NCBI RefSeq assembly: GCF_900129585.1
Contig: NZ_FQWF01000011.1
Span: forward strand, 62,001 to 126,000
Direction: 5' to 3'
DNA: 64,000 bases
DNA from: Flavobacterium micromati
GTDB lineage: Bacteria; Bacteroidota; Bacteroidia; Flavobacteriales; Flavobacteriaceae
Shown here: in pieces, positions 61,114 through 64,000 of the stretch
How the letters are laid out: every line of letters starts with the position of its first letter
Numbering within the stretch: position 1 is the first letter of the stretch
The notes under the pieces: generated by a model
Database searches by the model: none
Seen by the model: the letters and a program-made list of their open reading frames with translations, nothing else
Told to the model about the DNA's origin: nothing
Translations under genes and position numbers: made by a program

Positions 61114-62649
61114 TTATTCGTGAGCGTTTTTATCATTATTTTTAATATAAACCATTCCAACTACAAAACTGACTGCTGCAATAACAATAGGATACCATAA
61201 CCCTTCCAAATAAAACTCCGGATGGCCCAAATCTTTTGCATTGGTAACAAAATAAGTTGAAATGGCAGGAAGTAAGCCTCCAAAAATTCCATTTCCAACG
61301 TGGTACGGTAATGACATTGATGTATATCTAATTTTTACCGGGAACATTTCAACTAAAAAGGCAGCTATAGGACCATATACCATCGTAACAAATATTACTT
61401 GTATAAACACTAAAAACACTAAAGCCCATTTATCACTAGAGTTAATTTTGATGGTCGTTTTTGTATCGACCTTTGGTTTACCATCGACAACAATGACTAC
61501 CCCGTTCTCTAAATGTACGGTTTTTATCTCTTCTAAAGTAGTTCCATCTACGTATGCCTTTTTAGTGGTGTAGATTGAATCCATTGTCTGTTTTTTATTT
61601 TCCTTTAGCTCAGCTATCACTGTGGTTTTTTGTACTAATTCAGTTTTATTTTGTACTGATGTAGTTTCATACATTTGCTTATAAATAGGTCTGTAGAGTA
61701 ATATGGCTAGTAACATTCCACCCATCATGATATATTTTCTACCTACTTTGTCACTCAGCCAACCAAAAAATACAAAGAAAGGCGTACCAATAATTAATGC
61801 AATTCCTAGCAAAGTATCTACTTGTGAAGAGTCGATAAACATCACTGTTTTAAGGAAACTCATCGCGTAAAATTGACCGGTGTACCATACAACACCTTGA
61901 CCCATAGTAGCACCAAACAAAGCCAATAATACAAATTTTAAATTGTATCGATTTCCAAAACTTTCTTTTAAAGGATTCGTGCTTGTCTTTCCCTCACTTT
62001 TTGCTTTAGCAAAAACTGGAGATTCATCCATATTTTTTCTTATTAGGTAGGAAACTCCCACCATTACAATGGACAACCAAAACGGAACTCTCCATCCCCA
62101 ATCATCAAATTGTTCTGGTGTAAGAACGTTTCTGGTAGCCAAAATCACCATCAAAGAGATAAATAAACCAACTGTAGCAGTAGTTTGAATCCAAGAAGTC
62201 CAATATCCGCGCTGTCCAACAGGTGCATGTTCGGCCACGTAAGTTGCAGCGCCCCCATATTCACCGCCAAGCGCAAGACCTTGAAGCATTCTTAATAATA
62301 AAACTAATAAAGGTGCTACAAAACCTATTGTTTCGTAGCTGGGAATGCAACCTATAAGAAATGTTGCGCCTCCCATCAATAGCAAAGTAACCATGAAAGT
62401 GTATTTTCTTCCAATGATATCTCCTAATCTGCCAAAGAAAAGTGCTCCAAATGGACGAACTACAAAACCAACGGCAAATGTGGCTAGTGTTGCCAAAAAA
62501 GCTGCAGTTGGATTATCTGCTGGGAAAAATTTTGTTGAAATTACAACGGCTAAACTTCCAAAAATGTAGAAGTCATACCATTCAATCATTGTGCCCATCG
62601 AGGACGCGGAAATTACTTTCCAAATTCCTTTTGTTGATTTAGTACTCAT
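61114..62649 (-). CDS. MFS transporter, metabolite:H+ symporter type
   Basis: A 511-residue major facilitator protein of the MHS type (as in proline/betaine or dicarboxylate transporters). The N-terminal signature MGTMIEWYDFYIFGSLA (16-32), GRLGDIIGRKYTFM near residue 74 and GGEYGGAATYVAEHAP near 127 are diagnostic. About twelve hydrophobic segments are seen. An unusual soluble insert of about 90 residues (near 325-410, with repeated TT and KK stretches) splits the second half. Encoded with acs/prpE, it may carry short-chain carboxylates; that is inference. Confidence 0.85.
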   Translation of the reverse strand: MSTKSTKGIWKVISASSMGTMIEWYDFYIFGSLAVVISTKFFPADNPTAAFLATLATFAVGFVVRPFGALFFGRLGDIIGRKYTFMVTLLLMGGATFLIGCIPSYETIGFVAPLLVLLLRMLQGLALGGEYGGAATYVAEHAPVGQRGYWTSWIQTTATVGLFISLMVILATRNVLTPEQFDDWGWRVPFWLSIVMVGVSYLIRKNMDESPVFAKAKSEGKTSTNPLKESFGNRYNLKFVLLALFGATMGQGVVWYTGQFYAMSFLKTVMFIDSSQVDTLLGIALIIGTPFFVFFGWLSDKVGRKYIMMGGMLLAILLYRPIYKQMYETTSVQNKTELVQKTTVIAELKENKKQTMDSIYTTKKAYVDGTTLEEIKTVHLENGVVIVVDGKPKVDTKTTIKINSSDKWALVFLVFIQVIFVTMVYGPIAAFLVEMFPVKIRYTSMSLPYHVGNGIFGGLLPAISTYFVTNAKDLGHPEFYLEGLWYPIVIAAVSFVVGMVYIKNNDKNAHE

Positions 62650-62668
62650 AAATTATCGTTTTAATTAG

Positions 62669-64000
62669 TTATAAATAAATTTGAAGTTGTACTACGAATT
62701 CTCCTAAAGATCCTGAAATTGTAGACGGAGAAGTGTAAACAGGTCTTGTTGAATATTGTGCTGTTATTTTGGCATGTTGTCCATCCAATAAAAAGTTAGT
62801 TCCAAGATCAAATTGAGTACTTGATTTTTCTAAAGCGTCAAATTTTTTATAAGTAAATGCTCCAAATGGCTGAATACGAACTTTAGGTTTGGCTACTTTG
62901 CTAGGTAATAAAATACCGGCTTGTGTGTACCAAATATTCCCTGATCCAATTGTAGGTTGTGCATTTCCAGCACCGGCTAGTGCTCTATTTCCCGTAAAGT
63001 TTGGATCAACAGAACCAACATTCATAATGCCAACGTTACGCAAATAATTTGGACCAAAATCATAATCGTATAATACACTATATCCCGTTATCGCCATTTT
63101 ATTTTCTTTTTTTCCAATAGGCAAATCAACAAAAACATCGGCAGCAAAAAGATTGATATCGTGCTTGCTAATAGCGTTGTTCACGGAAGATCTAGTGGCA
63201 TCAGGCGCAGTGTAAAAGCCAGCGCCAATGTTGAATACTTTTTTAGTTCCTAAATAACTACCTACTTTATAAGGCAAGACATTAGCTTCTTGATCTAAAA
63301 ATTGATATTCAAAATAACCAGCTTTAGACCATTTTGTAATTCCGCTATTATCAACAGCTACAGCATTATTTACAACAGTTACATTAGCAGGCGTTAAATT
63401 TGTAGCGTAAGGCTTATTGTAACTCAATCGGTATTCTAATTTGCCAAATTTTCCTTTAGCAAATACGCCCACCTGTCTAGCAAATTGATCTGAGTTTTCT
63501 ATTAGTGGCCAATTGAAAATAGGGGCATCAATGGTTAAGAAATTCAAAGTAGAAGCCATTGTTTCTCTGGATAATCCCATATAATAGTGTAATCCGCCAC
63601 CGAGGGATAAACTAAAATTCTTGTCTTTTTCTGGTAAAACTACCGCGTATTCGTTCCATGCATCATGAAAAAACAGCCCCGGCTTCTTGCCAGCACCATA
63701 TCCGCCAGTGCCAGAAGTTCCAGTAGCTCCTCCATTTATAAAAGTTTGATTGTTAATTCCAAAGTGTGTCACAATCATATACCTTTTAGATATTTGAGCA
63801 TAAGCGAGAAAACGCAAACGCCTGTTTCCAATATCGGTTGCGGTGGAGGTAGCTTCATTTCCAATCATTGTTCCTGGATTCATTTCGGCAGAGCGAAACC
63901 AAATTTGGTTCCAAGCAATCACACGCATGAATTTAGAACCATCGTCGTTTAAGTTGAATTTCATTCCGGAGCCATAATCGGTGGAGCCTTGAGAAAATCC
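62669..64000 (-). CDS. outer-membrane porin, N-terminus beyond the window
   Basis: The minus-strand frame runs open through the right edge: codons before the Met at 63964 read GFSQGSTDYGSG without a stop, so the true start is outside. The visible 443 residues are a beta-barrel-type porin with repeated amphipathic strands, a DAWNEYAVVLPEKDKNFSL segment and a C-terminal strand FVVQLQIYL. It lies 19 bases downstream of the MFS gene start region on the same strand and probably admits the substrates used by the acs/prpE module. Confidence 0.78.
   Translation of the reverse strand, partial: GFSQGSTDYGSGMKFNLNDDGSKFMRVIAWNQIWFRSAEMNPGTMIGNEATSTATDIGNRRLRFLAYAQISKRYMIVTHFGINNQTFINGGATGTSGTGGYGAGKKPGLFFHDAWNEYAVVLPEKDKNFSLSLGGGLHYYMGLSRETMASTLNFLTIDAPIFNWPLIENSDQFARQVGVFAKGKFGKLEYRLSYNKPYATNLTPANVTVVNNAVAVDNSGITKWSKAGYFEYQFLDQEANVLPYKVGSYLGTKKVFNIGAGFYTAPDATRSSVNNAISKHDINLFAADVFVDLPIGKKENKMAITGYSVLYDYDFGPNYLRNVGIMNVGSVDPNFTGNRALAGAGNAQPTIGSGNIWYTQAGILLPSKVAKPKVRIQPFGAFTYKKFDALEKSSTQFDLGTNFLLDGQHAKITAQYSTRPVYTSPSTISGSLGEFVVQLQIYL

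Overview
The window looks like a chromosomal segment of a Flavobacterium-like member of the Bacteroidota. The evidence is AT-rich DNA, near absence of Shine-Dalgarno sites, several TAnnTTTG-type -7 boxes just upstream of starts, a type IX secretion sorting domain, Flavobacteriia-specific families (DUF3098, DUF4271, DUF4296, DUF5723) and the gene order ftsX-DUF3098-uppP-truB. Most of it is ordinary housekeeping sequence, with many short operons on both strands.

Layout. 0.1-2.8 kb (minus): truB, uppP, DUF3098, ftsX. 3.0-6.7 kb (plus): leuS, greatly enlarged by in-frame insertions. 6.9-9.7 kb: secreted hydrolase, ECF sigma factor, membrane protein, zinc peptidase. 9.8-11.8 kb (minus): Lrp regulator, hemD, DUF4271. 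11.9-14.5 kb (plus): polyprenol-phosphate mannosyltransferase-like enzyme, dihydroorotase-like protein, DUF4296 lipoprotein. 14.5-20.4 kb: epimerase, tyrS, a toxin-antitoxin pair with a broken toxin, LuxE-like protein, glycosyltransferase, LpxH-like phosphoesterase. 20.4-27.7 kb: small T9SS protein, two lipoproteins, TonB receptor and a divergent PhoB/PhoR-like two-component pair. 27.8-44.1 kb: pepT, pyrD, DUF3307-SatD with a four-site operator array, HMG-CoA lyase-like protein, DUF5723, P-type ATPase, guaB, a 36-residue basic protein, DEAD-box helicase, rdgB, glycosyltransferase. 44.3-45.8 kb: an HNH-nuclease cassette between inverted repeats. 45.9-53.4 kb: large outer-membrane protein, RelE/ParE toxin-antitoxin pair, aspartate kinase, GNAT, fbp. 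53.6-64.0 kb (minus): an acetate/propionate module with acs, prpE, a CrbR-like response regulator, a CrbS-like SLC5-histidine kinase, two small membrane proteins, an MFS transporter and a porin cut by the window edge.

The most unusual region is leuS. Its open frame of 1199 codons stays intact although it carries a 482-bp element encoding a DUF559 (Vsr-like) endonuclease domain between 37-bp inverted terminal repeats that match at 36 of 37 positions. This sits in the LeuRS editing domain. A solo copy of the same terminal repeat (33 of 34 identical) lies just before the KMSKS loop, and two further GC-rich palindromic inserts lie elsewhere in the gene. All are in frame and free of stops. I did not notice this repeat type elsewhere in the window. 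A second repeat family (about 90 bp) brackets an HNH-endonuclease cassette at 44.3-45.5 kb. Together these suggest palindromic repeats associated with small nucleases, with one family able to insert in frame into an essential gene. This is my leading candidate for a poorly described system.
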